Notes: generated from the letters alone by a model not told the origin. A stretch of DNA of 64,000 nt from Bradyrhizobium sp. RD5-C2 (GCF_019972155.1 NZ_BOVL01000016.1:61625-125624); one strand, 5' to 3'; positions 1-8,833 are shown, counted from the first letter of the stretch. Numbers and translations: made by a program.

Positions 1-273
1 TCGTTCAGCAGTACCGTCGAGCCCGGCCCCCAGTTCGTTTAGCAAGTAGCGGCCTTCGCCGACGCGAGAGCAAATGCCGATGGTCGAGAGAGCGACGAGC
101 AAGCGGGCCAGGGCGTCCCGGTCCGCGTGGGTTCGACCCGCGAGTTCTTCGACCGTTCGCGGTCCGTCGCGCAGCAATTCGGCAAGGCCCAGCCTGGCAG
201 CGACATAGATCACAGCCGTCACACGGTGCGATTGAACAAGGTCCAACAAATGTTCGGGGGGATTGGTGGTCAT
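1..273 (-). CDS. O-methyltransferase N-terminal part (partial)
   Basis: Only the first 91 residues are inside the window; the gene continues beyond base 1. The visible part begins MTTNPPEHLLDLVQ and continues through a helical, winged-helix-like dimerisation segment (AARLGLAELL, then a recognition-helix-like ADRDALARLLVAL). This arrangement is typical of plant-type/hydroxyneurosporene O-methyltransferases, which use S-adenosylmethionine. The SAM-binding domain is not visible, so the catalytic assignment is an inference from the N-terminal fold. It starts 8 bp after the stop of the Bug-type binding protein and is probably cotranscribed with it. Confidence 0.6.
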   Translation of the reverse strand, partial: MTTNPPEHLLDLVQSHRVTAVIYVAARLGLAELLRDGPRTVEELAGRTHADRDALARLLVALSTIGICSRVGEGRYLLNELGAGLDGTAER

Positions 274-281
274 GTGCCGCC

Positions 282-1247
282 CTAGTCTTCGATCGGGAAT
301 CCTGATGCCCTCACGATCGGCCCCCAGCGCTCTAAGTCGGCGCGCTGGATATGTTTAAGTTCGTCCGAAGTCGTTCCTGTCGGCTCACAGCCCATGGCAT
401 GAATCTTTGCGCGCATTTCAGAATCGCTCCCGATTGCAATGATCTCCTTTCCCAGGTGCTCAACGAACTGACGCGAGGAATGGGCAGGCGCATAGAATGC
501 GAACCACCCGGCCGCGTCGATATCGATCCCGCTCTCCTTGAGAGTCGCGGTCTGGGGCAGGAAGGAAGATCGCGCAGCGGCTGCGGTGGCGATGATGCGT
601 ATGCCACCGCTCCCATGTTGCTCCAGGAGTTCGGAAAGAAACGCCATATACATCGGGACCCTGCCGGCCAGCACATCCGGGAGGGCAGCGGGAGTACCCT
701 TGTAGGCCGTGTGGCGTAGGTTCAGGCCTGTGATCCGGCCAAACTCGCCGCAGATGAAACGAGGTGCGGTACCTGCTCCCGGCGAGCCGTACACCGCTTG
801 TTCGGGATTGGCCTTCATCCAGTCGATGAGTTCGTGCACTGAATGGATGGGCAGCTTCGCGCTGACCGCCAGAGCCAGATCGACCATCATCACCTGCGAA
901 AGTGGCACAAAGTCGCGCTCTGCATCATATCCCAGGCTCCTGAAGAGATGCGGCTGAAGTGTGAATTGCGAAGCGGAAGCAAACAGCACTACCTCCTCTC
1001 CCGGTGCGGCATTCTTGACCGTCTGAGCGCCGATGCGCCCGCCAGCGCCAGCAAGGTTCTCCACAATCGCCACCTTGCCGAGCCTGGTATGAAGCTGCTC
1101 GGCAAACAGCGGGGCGATCGAATCTCCCGACCCGCCAGGCGCGAATGGAAACACGATCTTCAGCGGCCGGTCGGCAGCAATAACAGGTAGCGGAAGAGCC
1201 AGAGCCGAAAGCCCGGCCAGCATGGCGCGACGCGAGTAGAGCTGCAT
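282..1247 (-). CDS. Tripartite tricarboxylate transporter (Bug family) substrate-binding protein
   Basis: A periplasmic binding protein of the Bug/TctC family, which captures small carboxylates or related ligands. It has a signal peptide with a twin-arginine-like SRRAML start and a hydrophobic core over residues 5-25. The family's early motif VFPFAPGGSGD is present, followed by GKVAIVENLAGAGG and the ligand-loop region YKGTPAALPDVLAGRV. About 321 residues is normal length. I chose the ATG at 1247 because GGAG stands 6 bases upstream; an ATG at 1259 is possible. No TctA/TctB membrane partner is nearby, which is common for Bug proteins. It diverges from the LysR gene at 1369, its likely regulator. 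Confidence 0.88.
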   Translation of the reverse strand: MQLYSRRAMLAGLSALALPLPVIAADRPLKIVFPFAPGGSGDSIAPLFAEQLHTRLGKVAIVENLAGAGGRIGAQTVKNAAPGEEVVLFASASQFTLQPHLFRSLGYDAERDFVPLSQVMMVDLALAVSAKLPIHSVHELIDWMKANPEQAVYGSPGAGTAPRFICGEFGRITGLNLRHTAYKGTPAALPDVLAGRVPMYMAFLSELLEQHGSGGIRIIATAAAARSSFLPQTATLKESGIDIDAAGWFAFYAPAHSSRQFVEHLGKEIIAIGSDSEMRAKIHAMGCEPTGTTSDELKHIQRADLERWGPIVRASGFPIED

Positions 1248-1321
1248 GGCGTTCTCCATGTGCTTGGGACAGCAACGCAATGATCCGGCCGGCCTCCATC
1301 TCGCTATCCTGAGGCAACATC

Positions 1322-1360
1322 GCTATAACCAGAAATCGCAATGTCCTAGCGGGCTATAAC
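1322..1360. promoter_or_regulatory. Direct repeats GCTATAAC in a divergent control region
   Basis: GCTATAAC occurs at 1322-1329 and again at 1353-1360, exactly 31 bp (about three helical turns) apart, between the Bug gene and the LysR gene. Same-face repeats in a divergent LysR intergenic region would fit a LysR binding site, but no T-N11-A dyad is clear. Role is inferred. Confidence 0.35.
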
Positions 1361-1368
1361 GTGGGGTG

Positions 1369-2316
1369 ATGCAGATGGAGTGGCATGACCGCATCGGCCG
1401 CCGGCTGCGGCTAAAGGATCTCCATACGCTCCAGACGGTCGCAGAGGTCGGCAGCATGGCCAAAGCGTCTCACCGTCTTGGATTGTCGCAGCCTGCGATC
1501 TCCAAGGCCATCACCGACATGGAGCACGCCGTCGGGGCTGCGCTGCTGGATCGCACTTCGCGCGGAGTTGAACTCACTGAGTGCGGACGCCTTCTTGTCG
1601 ATCGGACGCGGGTCGTTTTCGACGAAATAAAGCTAGGTGTTACCGACATTGTGCAAAGGTCAGATCCGGCGCAAGGGCTCGTTGCGATCGGTACAACCGA
1701 GCCGGTTACAGCCATCGTTACAGAAATCATCGGACATCTCGTCCGCCGATATCCAGGTATCAGGTATCATATCATGATAGGTGATCGGGATGCGCTGGAG
1801 CATGCTCTGCGCCAGAGAATGCTTGATCTGGCCATAACGCGCTGGGCGCCGTTGCCGGTCGCCGATGATTTGTCCGCGGAGGTGCTGTTTAAATCCTCCC
1901 TTGCGGTGATGGCGGAGCGACGGCATCCGCTGCTGCGATCGACGAAGAAGTTGAAGCTCGCAGACCTTATGCAAGAGCAATGGACGCTCTCGCCGCCCGA
2001 TTCCTTTTTGGGGCGTACCGGCGTCGAGCTATTTCGGCGACATAACCTGCCGCTTCCGCCAACGACCGTCACCACGATTTCAATCTACATGCGGTTGAAT
2101 CTGTTGGCGAGCAGCCGGTTTATAACCCTATTGCCCATGCAGATACTCAGAATGCGATCGAGTAGCGCATGGCTGCGCGCGCTGAACGTCGATCTTGGCG
2201 ATACCTCCGCCCCGATAGCCTCAATCACCTTGAAGGGACGGCGGGCCGGAGGTGCCGTCAAGTTATTCCAAGAGGCCAGCCGGGAGGTCTGTAAGGCGTT
2301 GGTTGGAGTGAGCTGA
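1369..2316 (+). CDS. LysR-family transcriptional regulator
   Basis: A LysR-type regulator of about 315 residues. The N-terminal winged helix-turn-helix spans roughly residues 15-75 (LKDLHTLQTVAEVGSMAKAS, then LGLSQPAISKAI). A LysR substrate-binding domain follows over about 95-300. It is divergent from the Bug binding protein, so it probably controls that gene and the methyltransferase. GTG (1366), ATG (1369) and ATG (1375) overlap as possible starts; 1369 was chosen because GTGGGG precedes it, but the choice is not firm. Confidence 0.88.
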   Translation: MQMEWHDRIGRRLRLKDLHTLQTVAEVGSMAKASHRLGLSQPAISKAITDMEHAVGAALLDRTSRGVELTECGRLLVDRTRVVFDEIKLGVTDIVQRSDPAQGLVAIGTTEPVTAIVTEIIGHLVRRYPGIRYHIMIGDRDALEHALRQRMLDLAITRWAPLPVADDLSAEVLFKSSLAVMAERRHPLLRSTKKLKLADLMQEQWTLSPPDSFLGRTGVELFRRHNLPLPPTTVTTISIYMRLNLLASSRFITLLPMQILRMRSSSAWLRALNVDLGDTSAPIASITLKGRRAGGAVKLFQEASREVCKALVGVS

Positions 2317-2375
2317 TTGGTCCGAGCAGACTGTTGATAAGCGGACCTGACAAGTTTATGAGTTCGAGTTTATAA

Positions 2376-2504
2376 GTACGCGCCCTACATCGGCTCGATG
2401 AGAACGCGCTTGCCATGCGCCTTCGTCGCGAGACTGTCGAGCATCCGTTCGGCACGATGAAGGCACGCATTTGCTGCGGCTTGGACGCTGACTTTCAGGG
2501 ATAG
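2376..2504 (+). pseudogene. Remnant of an IS1182/DDE-type transposase C-terminus
   Basis: A 42-codon open stretch encodes LDENALAMRLRRETVEHPFG followed by TMKAR. This matches the C-terminal block of IS1182-like DDE transposases, where the Glu of VEHPFG is catalytic. Both sides are lost: the frame is closed by TAA just upstream and TAG at 2502. No intact insertion sequence surrounds it. It marks past transposition beside the LysR gene. Confidence 0.6.
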
Positions 2505-2601
2505 CCGTGCGCCTGCCGCGCATCGTGGAGATGATCGCTCAAACACGTTGCAATATCAGCAGCGTAGAAAGCATGAACCAGGCCCGGCCGTTCAGTATTT
2601 G

Positions 2602-4704
2602 CTACACAATCAGATCGTGAGCCGCATGAAGATCGACGTGCCAGGAGTGGTCATGGTGCGTACTTGAAATATCGATCCCGTCAGCATCCCGATCTGGCGG
2701 CCCCTCGGGCGCAATAGCATGCTGACCATCTCCATGAGCTTTTCCATTTCCGAGGGTATTATCGGCGCCAATTTTAAAATGAAAGGAATTGTCAAGTTTA
2801 GTGGCGATCGCTGATGTGGCCCGCTCTGCCTTGTCGGAAGAAGGCCCGCCCTCGTTCTTTAATCCCGAATGTGCGTCGTTGGCAGAATTTTCGGGCGTCA
2901 TTGGCATATCGTGTTGCGGTTTGCCACTATTGAAATCACCTGCCTGTGGATGCTGTCCGTGTTGCTTGCCGGCCGCGGAGCGATCTTCGAAATTCTGAAA
3001 ATCGCCGTGCGCCGGTCCGTGATTGGAATCTACCGGGATCTCATTCTTAGCGTGCCCCTTGGCGGCTGCGGATGTGTGGCCGGATTCATGCGCGGCTTTC
3101 TGCGATTGATCGTGATTCAAACTGTCTGCAGCGGCCTCATTCTTGGCGTGCCCCTTGGCGGCTCCGGAGGTATGGTCGGACTCATGCACGGCTTTCTGCG
3201 AATGACCGTGATTTAAACTTTCTCCAGCGGCCTCGTTCTTGGCGTGCCCCTTGACAGCGCCGGAGGTGTGGTCGGCCTCATGCAGGGCTTTCTGCGATTG
3301 ACCGTGATTTAAATCGTCTCCCGGGGCCTCAAGCTTCGCGGCTTCCGAGTTGTTGTCGGGAGCGCGCAAATCGGATTGCGAGCGACCCTGATCTAACACG
3401 ATTTCCCGGCCTGTCTGCGTGGCGTCACGTTCCGCGGCTTCGTGCGCCGCTACCGCAATAAAATCAATAGCCCCGGAACCTAGATGAATAGCGTTTTCTC
3501 GGCCACTGCCGCCATCTTCCACATGGGCGTTGCCGACATAAAGCTCGCTGTGGTCTGTGGCGGTTATATCGCCTTGGGCGAACTCGAATGCAAACGCCTC
3601 ACCGTACACCGCCATACTGCCAAAATTTGCGAAGCAAGGAAGCACGGATGCCGGTCCGTTGACGACGCTTTCGGTAGATGAATTTACGATGCGATCGCCG
3701 AAATCGAACGCCTGCACGGCATGGTTGGCACCATCGAGCTCGTAGATCAAGGCGGCGAAAGCCGCAACCATGAAGTTGCTGTAGCTGCTCGAACTCGGCC
3801 TCGGCGCGTTGAGTGCTGCTTGTGCAAATACGCTCGCAGCAATCTCGGCCACGGGGTCGACGAGCTTGCCAGTCGGCGATGAGGTCCCAGTTGCGGCGCC
3901 GGCGCGGTCCTTGCTCGCGCTTCTGTTTGGGGTGCCACCTGATACTGCTTGCTTGCGGCCGATTTTAAAGGTTACGATCTCCGCGCGGCCGTCTTCGGAC
4001 ATGACCGTGAAACTTTCGGTTGCGGCATGACCGGGCGAATCGTCCAACGCTGCCAGGAGCGCAGCTGCCAAGATACTCATCGCGCCATAACGGCGCGACA
4101 GCGCCAGCGCGGCGAGCTCCGTCCGGTTGTTAATTCCGAGCTTCTGTCGCGCGTGGTCGATGTGAATCCTGACGATCTCTAGAGAGACACCCAGGACCCG
4201 AGCAATTTCACTGTCCGACAAACCTTCGGCGACGAGATCCATGATCGTCCGCTCGTTGACGGTCAAAACCGCCTGAACGTTATCGCCGAACGATTCGATT
4301 CCATTAGCTTCGTTACCAACCCTCGCCAGGTCTGACCCCGTCTTTTCTAGCCTTAGGGACTGCACCAGCGCCTCTGGTTTGACGTTCATCGGAATCGCGC
4401 TGCAAACACCGGTCGCAAGCGCACTGGCAAGATCGCCGCAGGCGACGGCAGCAGTGAAAAACACCAGTCGGGAGGAGAGACCTTCGACGTCCGCGATGGC
4501 AAGGATGTCGGAGGCGGTTACATCGGTGAATCCGTCCTCCAGCAACACCACATCTGGGGTCACACTGCGTATGGCCGCAAGACAACTTGCTCCATCAAGA
4601 CAGCATGCAACTACTTCGAAATCGGGCTGGGCTCCCAGAAGCGACGCAAAACCCTGGAGAACAATAGGACGCCGATCTGCTATCACAAGTCGAACGCGAC
4701 GCAT
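2602..4704 (-). CDS. Degenerate response regulator (receiver + LuxR HTH) fused to a long repeat-rich tail
   Basis: Residues 1-120 resemble a receiver domain, but key positions are changed: the second residue of the acidic pair is Arg (IADRRPIV), the phospho-acceptor position reads VVLLEDG, and the conserved C-terminal Lys is missing. Residues about 147-203 are a good NarL/FixJ helix-turn-helix (LTVNERTIMDLVAEGLSDSE, GVSLEIVRIHIDHARQKLGI). Immediately after comes a hydrophobic run, SILAAALLAALDD, ending SPGHAA, like a membrane segment or signal sequence. The remaining ~450 residues are hydrophilic, His/Asn/Ala-rich, with three 32-residue repeats. At ~700 residues it is over three times a normal NarL-type regulator. 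I start at ATG 4704 (GAAAGAAG upstream) rather than a TTG at 4731. Function of the tail is unknown. Confidence 0.75.
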   Translation of the reverse strand: MRRVRLVIADRRPIVLQGFASLLGAQPDFEVVACCLDGASCLAAIRSVTPDVVLLEDGFTDVTASDILAIADVEGLSSRLVFFTAAVACGDLASALATGVCSAIPMNVKPEALVQSLRLEKTGSDLARVGNEANGIESFGDNVQAVLTVNERTIMDLVAEGLSDSEIARVLGVSLEIVRIHIDHARQKLGINNRTELAALALSRRYGAMSILAAALLAALDDSPGHAATESFTVMSEDGRAEIVTFKIGRKQAVSGGTPNRSASKDRAGAATGTSSPTGKLVDPVAEIAASVFAQAALNAPRPSSSSYSNFMVAAFAALIYELDGANHAVQAFDFGDRIVNSSTESVVNGPASVLPCFANFGSMAVYGEAFAFEFAQGDITATDHSELYVGNAHVEDGGSGRENAIHLGSGAIDFIAVAAHEAAERDATQTGREIVLDQGRSQSDLRAPDNNSEAAKLEAPGDDLNHGQSQKALHEADHTSGAVKGHAKNEAAGESLNHGHSQKAVHESDHTSGAAKGHAKNEAAADSLNHDQSQKAAHESGHTSAAAKGHAKNEIPVDSNHGPAHGDFQNFEDRSAAGKQHGQHPQAGDFNSGKPQHDMPMTPENSANDAHSGLKNEGGPSSDKAERATSAIATKLDNSFHFKIGADNTLGNGKAHGDGQHAIAPEGPPDRDADGIDISSTHHDHSWHVDLHAAHDLIV
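3025..3312 (-). repeat. Three tandem ~96-bp coding repeats
   Basis: Three consecutive copies encode 32-residue units beginning LNHGQSQKALHEADHTSGAV, LNHGHSQKAVHESDHTSGAA and LNHDQSQKAAHESGHTSAAA, each followed by KGHAKNE. They lie inside the tail of the fused regulator. The first two units are the most similar, suggesting recent expansion. Confidence 0.85.
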
Positions 4705-4988
4705 GGGCTTCTTTCGCTCGGCCTCGCACAAAGCATGACAAGCAAATTAAGTCCGCTCGACAGATTGCGTTCCTAATTGTGATGGATTCTTACGGACGGT
4801 TTGACGATGAGGTCATTCAGTTAGTGACGGCTCCAGATGGATTGCCTCTTAGCCGTCCGTCAGAGGTTACCGCTCCGCGGAGATGCAACTTGAGGCGATC
4901 TCTGTAAGCCCACATTTGCGATCAGGGATGGAAGCGAGTTTCGTAGAATGCCTATTGCGCTGCTGGCCGAAAAAATGGGCCCAACCCG

Positions 4989-5612
4989 TCAGCGGTGCAA
5001 ATCGATCTCGACTGCAATCCTGACGAGATCGGAGTGATTCTTGGCGCCGAGCTTCGACTTCAGCACGGAGGTCGTGTTGGCAACGGTTTTATATGAAATG
5101 CCGAGTTCGGACGCGACTTCTGAGATGCGGTCGCCGCGACCCAAAAGCCTCAGGATCTCGAGTTCGCGTGGGCTCATCTGTGTCAAGGGACTGGCCTTGA
5201 CCGCCGCTCCTGCGAAGGTCGTCGTCTCCGCCAGACGCGGTGAGACGAAGCGCTCACCGGCTGCAACCTTCCGAATGGCCTTGGCCAAAAGCCGGGGATC
5301 ATCACTTTTTGAAACATATCCTTGAATGCCCATCTCAATAGCGCGCACCACAAACGCCGGATCTTCGCTCACGCTGAGCATGACTATTTTGGCGGCCGGA
5401 TCATCCCTGCGGATTCGCCGGGCCAACTCGAAGCCGGTAACGTCTGGAAGCCTCGCGTCAACCACGGTGACATCGGGATGCTTCTGCAAGTACGTACGAT
5501 GGCCGTCCTTTGCATCGGAAGCCTCCAGGATCTCAACGGAGGGGTCCGACTTGAACAAGGCTCGGCAGCCGATCACGACAACGGGATGGTCGTCGACGAT
5601 CAGTACCCGCAT
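4989..5612 (-). CDS. NarL/FixJ-family response regulator
   Basis: A standard two-domain regulator of 207 residues. The receiver (about 1-120) has the acidic pair in LIVDDHPVV, a likely phospho-acceptor at Asp52 (TVVDARLPD) and the lysine in GYVSKSDD. The C-terminal LuxR-type HTH (about 142-205) reads MSPRELEILRLLGRGDRISE then LGISYKTVANTTSVLKSKLG. No sensor kinase is adjacent, so the input signal is unknown. A broken paralogue lies at 8834-9437 with the same ending (NHSDLVRIAVEI-LH). Confidence 0.92.
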   Translation of the reverse strand: MRVLIVDDHPVVVIGCRALFKSDPSVEILEASDAKDGHRTYLQKHPDVTVVDARLPDVTGFELARRIRRDDPAAKIVMLSVSEDPAFVVRAIEMGIQGYVSKSDDPRLLAKAIRKVAAGERFVSPRLAETTTFAGAAVKASPLTQMSPRELEILRLLGRGDRISEVASELGISYKTVANTTSVLKSKLGAKNHSDLVRIAVEIDLHR

Positions 5613-6080
5613 GTCGATCTGGTCTGTATTAGCACGTTGTTACTGCCTCAACTGTGGAGAACGTCGCGAACACTGTAATGTTTAAGTATCTGAACGGACT
5701 TCTGGCGAGCCGACCGAAGAAGCCGCAAATTGCAGAAGATCTGGAATGCTCGTTCCTTTCGGCCGAGCTCGCATCCGACGCGCTCGGCAACATTGCAGAA
5801 AACGCCCCCGACCGGCGTGTCGCTTTCGAGCGGACCAGTTGGAAGGCTCTCCGGGGCATCCCGGGACAGAAAAGTATCCATGCGGCACAGGAAGAGTATT
5901 TTGGCTGGTTACATCGGTTCTGTCGCGAATCTGTTGCTCTCCACCGCGGCCATCGGGCTTATGCTGTCGTCCGGTCGAAAAACGACCGGGGCGAACGTTC
6001 TGAAAGTCGAGATGTTCCATTCGGGAAATTGTGGCAGTTGCCTCTTAATGTGAGGAAGGCTCCCATGTCCCCGGCATAGC
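5613..6080. other. Gap between response regulator and L,D-transpeptidase
   Basis: This 468-bp stretch holds overlapping open frames on the plus strand (for example 5654-6079 and 5880-6053) without recognisable domains or convincing ribosome binding sites. One weak small-protein candidate is listed separately. I see no clear RNA or repeat. Confidence 0.4.
5880..6053 (+). CDS. Possible 57-residue single-pass membrane protein
   Basis: The frame starts MRHRKSILAGYIGSV, contains one hydrophobic segment (about residues 7-29) and ends CGSCLLM. A short basic N-terminus followed by a membrane helix is plausible for a small membrane protein. The upstream AGAAAAG is a poor ribosome binding site, and an overlapping longer frame at 5654-6079 competes with it. 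No homologue is recognised, so this is tentative. Confidence 0.22.
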   Translation: MRHRKSILAGYIGSVANLLLSTAAIGLMLSSGRKTTGANVLKVEMFHSGNCGSCLLM

Positions 6081-7088
6081 TCAAGGTCTCTGTTTTCGAT
6101 CGGAACTCTCTATGAAAGCGACCACTGTACCTTTCGCCACGCGTGCAGCGACCCGCTCCGCATCCCAGTTCGTCAAGCGGACGCATCCATGGGATGCCGC
6201 CTTCGAGACCTTGCCCGGCGTCGGTGTGCCGTGGATCCCGTATCCTTCGGCGGAAAGGTTGATCCACATTGTGCCCACCGGATTGTTTGGACGTGGCTTG
6301 ATGGTGAAAGGTTTTCGGGAGCGGACGCCTTTGAAATGATAGTCCGGATTGTACCGGTAGGTCGGGTTCTTATCGATCTCGGTGACCTTCAAGGTCCCGG
6401 TCGGCGAGGGCTTCTCTTCGCTTCCGACCGTTGCCGGATAGAAGCCGATCAGCGCATTCGACCTGTCGAATAGCTTCACCGTCTGACGGCTTTTGTCGAC
6501 TTCGACCCTGTCCGCTTTCGAGGACGTTTCGGCACCTTCAGCGCCGACATCTACCACGACAATGGTCTCTCCGACGCGGTCGAAGCGGTGTCCAGGATTA
6601 AGCGCCGACAGCAGTTCTTCGCTCATGTGGAATTTCTCGGCCAATGCTTCTCGCGGGCTGGCGAAGCCAAGATTGGGCAGGTCCTTCATTTCTTCCATCT
6701 TTGATGGGAGTTTGTTCAAAAACGGCTCGGCGATATCCGGCTGCGTGATGGTGTAATTTGCCGTGACCCGCCGATCGTCGGCGCGGAGTGCGTTCCAGAG
6801 GTCAACAGTCGGAATGTTCGAGCTTGGCAGCTGGCGCGCTTCCGCGAAGGCCCTCAGCGCCTTCTTGGCGTTTTCGCCGAACCTTCCGTCGATTTCGCCA
6901 GGCGAAAATTTGGCCCGGTCGAGCAGCACCTGCAGGCGGACCCCCGCCGGCGTCGGCCTTGTGTTCGATAAGGTCTTGTTCGTCGGTTCGGCAGCATCGA
7001 TGGCGGCGGCCCCTATCTCGGCACTCCACGCCGGATTGGCGAAGGCCACCAGCAACAGTACGACCTGCCTTGCTTTTTTGAACCACAT
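6081..7088 (-). CDS. L,D-transpeptidase (YkuD) with peptidoglycan-binding domain
   Basis: A periplasmic cell-wall enzyme forming 3-3 peptide cross-links or attaching proteins to peptidoglycan. It has a signal peptide (residues 1-23, cleavage near AWSA), a peptidoglycan-binding-like helical domain around 50-90 (LQVLLDRAKFSPGEIDGRFG), a LysM-like stretch around 150-175 (LSALNPGHRFDRV) and a YkuD domain from about 190. The catalytic motif HGTPTPGKVSKAASHGCVRL is complete, with the active Cys near residue 302. At 335 residues it is normal. The glycosyltransferase gene ends 12 bp upstream on the same strand, so these are likely cotranscribed. Confidence 0.92.
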   Translation of the reverse strand: MWFKKARQVVLLLVAFANPAWSAEIGAAAIDAAEPTNKTLSNTRPTPAGVRLQVLLDRAKFSPGEIDGRFGENAKKALRAFAEARQLPSSNIPTVDLWNALRADDRRVTANYTITQPDIAEPFLNKLPSKMEEMKDLPNLGFASPREALAEKFHMSEELLSALNPGHRFDRVGETIVVVDVGAEGAETSSKADRVEVDKSRQTVKLFDRSNALIGFYPATVGSEEKPSPTGTLKVTEIDKNPTYRYNPDYHFKGVRSRKPFTIKPRPNNPVGTMWINLSAEGYGIHGTPTPGKVSKAASHGCVRLTNWDAERVAARVAKGTVVAFIESSDRKQRP

Positions 7089-7100
7089 GGCGGTCTCCTT

Positions 7101-8177
7101 TCAAGTCGCCGATGGCTGCGGATCTGCGCGAAAGCCGGCTTCCTTGGCGCTCGATGCGGCGATCAAAGAGCGGTATGCGCGTTCATAATCCCGCGCCATT
7201 CGGCCGGCCGAGAACCGCGCTTCGAAGCGGGCGCGCACCGTGCGCCGGTCCAGGCGGCCAAGCTCACCAACCGCCTTTACCGCCTGGTCCTCGTTTTCGA
7301 CGATGAAACCCGTCACGCCGTCCTCGACGACTTCGGGCACAGATCCGGATCGGTAGGCGATCACGGGAGTTCCGCAGGCCATCGCCTCGATCATGACGAG
7401 ACCGAAAGGCTCTGGCCAATCGATCGGAAACAGGAGGGCCGCGGCGTCGGCGAGGAACGGCTGCTTTTTGGCGTCGTTCACTTCTCCCACAAGTTGGACC
7501 GCGCGGCCGTCGATGTGCGGTTCGAGGCTCTTTTTGAAGTATCCGGTCTCGCCACGTGGGATCTTGGCGGCAATCCGCAGCGGGCGCCCGGCCGCCCGCG
7601 CGATCCGGATCGCATCCTCAGGGCCTTTCTCCTTGGTGAGGCGGCCGAGGAAGGCGAGATAGGATCCAGGGTTGAAAGACGGCTTGAACAGGTTGGACGG
7701 TAGGCCATGCCTAATGGTGGCAATCCAGTTCGCTTCTGGGAGCGGCACGCGTTGATTGTCCGATATCGAGACGAAACCGGCCTCCGGAAACCGCTTTACA
7801 ACGTCGACCAGGCCCGGAAGGTCCAGCCGCCCATGCATCGTTGTCAGAAAGGGGACACCGAGACGGCTAAGCAGCGGAAGCGGAAGCCAATCGATATGCG
7901 CGTGGATCACGTCGAAATCTCTCGCATGCTTGGCGATGGCTTCCAGCAGCACCGCGCAAGCCGCGTTGGGATCGACGCCCTGACGCCCCAGGCGGAGAGC
8001 GCGCGGCCATACCGGATGGAGCTGGCCTCTCGTCCTGGAATCGCCGCTCGCAAAGAGCGTAACGTCGTGTCCGAGCTCGACCAGTTCGTCCACCAACCAG
8101 GCCGCGACCCGCTCGGTGCCTCCGTAGAGCTTGGGAGGAACGCTCTCGGCAAGGGGGGCCAGCTGAGCTATGCGCAT
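7101..8177 (-). CDS. GT4-family glycosyltransferase
   Basis: A cytoplasmic glycosyltransferase of about 358 residues with the GT-B fold. The N-terminal acceptor half carries MRIAQLAPLAESVPPKLYGG and THGRLDLPG-type loops. The C-terminal nucleotide-sugar half has FLGRLTKEKGPEDAI and the GT4 signature EPFGLVMIEAMACGTPVIAY, with the catalytic-site Glu. The sugar and acceptor cannot be read from sequence. The frame extends to 8261, but the family begins at MRIAQLAPL, so I use 8177. It sits between two small genes and the L,D-transpeptidase, suggesting a cell-envelope operon. Confidence 0.9.
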   Translation of the reverse strand: MRIAQLAPLAESVPPKLYGGTERVAAWLVDELVELGHDVTLFASGDSRTRGQLHPVWPRALRLGRQGVDPNAACAVLLEAIAKHARDFDVIHAHIDWLPLPLLSRLGVPFLTTMHGRLDLPGLVDVVKRFPEAGFVSISDNQRVPLPEANWIATIRHGLPSNLFKPSFNPGSYLAFLGRLTKEKGPEDAIRIARAAGRPLRIAAKIPRGETGYFKKSLEPHIDGRAVQLVGEVNDAKKQPFLADAAALLFPIDWPEPFGLVMIEAMACGTPVIAYRSGSVPEVVEDGVTGFIVENEDQAVKAVGELGRLDRRTVRARFEARFSAGRMARDYERAYRSLIAASSAKEAGFRADPQPSAT

Positions 8178-8185
8178 GAATGCCC

Positions 8186-8320
8186 CTAAAACAGAAACAA
8201 CGATCGGAGCAGCAGCACGATGGCAATCGATGCGAGTTCGGAAATTGCCAGGAGCGTCCACTCTGGTCGGGCGGTGCCCTCAACAATTCGCCTAGCGAAA
8301 GTCTCCATGAGCCTCAACAT
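8186..8320 (-). CDS. Small single-pass membrane protein (44 residues)
   Basis: The frame reads MLRLMETFARRIVEGTARPE and then a hydrophobic segment ending in LLLRSLFLF. Its ATG overlaps the stop of the 69-residue gene upstream (ATGTTGA), suggesting translational coupling, and it stops 8 bp before the glycosyltransferase start. A second ATG at 8308 is possible, with GAGG close upstream. No family is recognised. Confidence 0.5.
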   Translation of the reverse strand: MLRLMETFARRIVEGTARPEWTLLAISELASIAIVLLLRSLFLF

Positions 8321-8523
8321 TCGTTCTCTGGGAGACGGTCGAGGTACGCAAGGCCGAACCCGGTGAGTTCGTCGACCTCGTTCACGCCCGCTTCCCACCT
8401 CCCTTTCAGATGACGTTCCAACAAACAACGACGGCTATCAGCGGCATCGATGTCGCGATGGCTCGCTCGATAAAGCGACCAAACCGTATCCACGGCTTTT
8501 CTCAGCGGGATGTCGTCGACCAT
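8314..8523 (-). CDS. Small conserved hypothetical protein (69 residues)
   Basis: A soluble, charged protein starting MVDDIPLRKAVDTVWSLYRA, with a likely helical composition and no membrane segment. It resembles small hypothetical proteins of Bradyrhizobium, but I assign no function. It is the first gene of the run leading through the 44-residue membrane protein to the glycosyltransferase. Confidence 0.55.
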   Translation of the reverse strand: MVDDIPLRKAVDTVWSLYRASHRDIDAADSRRCLLERHLKGRWEAGVNEVDELTGFGLAYLDRLPENEC

Positions 8524-8833
8524 GTTCCGGCTCCGTCAAACACTGGTCGACGGCAACGCTTGCCACGGCCAAGGTTTCCACTTTTTCCCGAAAAACTAGT
8601 GGGCGAGAAGAGATTGCGTAGAAGCCAGGTTCGGTGGTGGCAGTCGCCCTCGTCGCCGAAGCTTAAGGATGACGCGCGGCTCAGAAGCTGCGATCGCTCC
8701 AGTTGAGGGGACGCCTCTCGAAGAAGAATGCGTCCTGGACCGCTCAAAGATTGGCTGCCGTTGCCAGGAAACTCCAATCGAGTTCGACGTTCTCCCTCCG
8801 AAGCCCCTTCTTGCCGCGTAGGACGATACGATC

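Noticed and set aside
128..145. GGGTTCGACCC resembling a tRNA T-arm
   Set aside because: It lies inside the methyltransferase reading frame and no acceptor or anticodon stems surround it; no tRNA was found anywhere.
5654..6079. A 141-codon plus-strand frame
   Set aside because: No domain or good start signal; competing frames of similar length overlap it.
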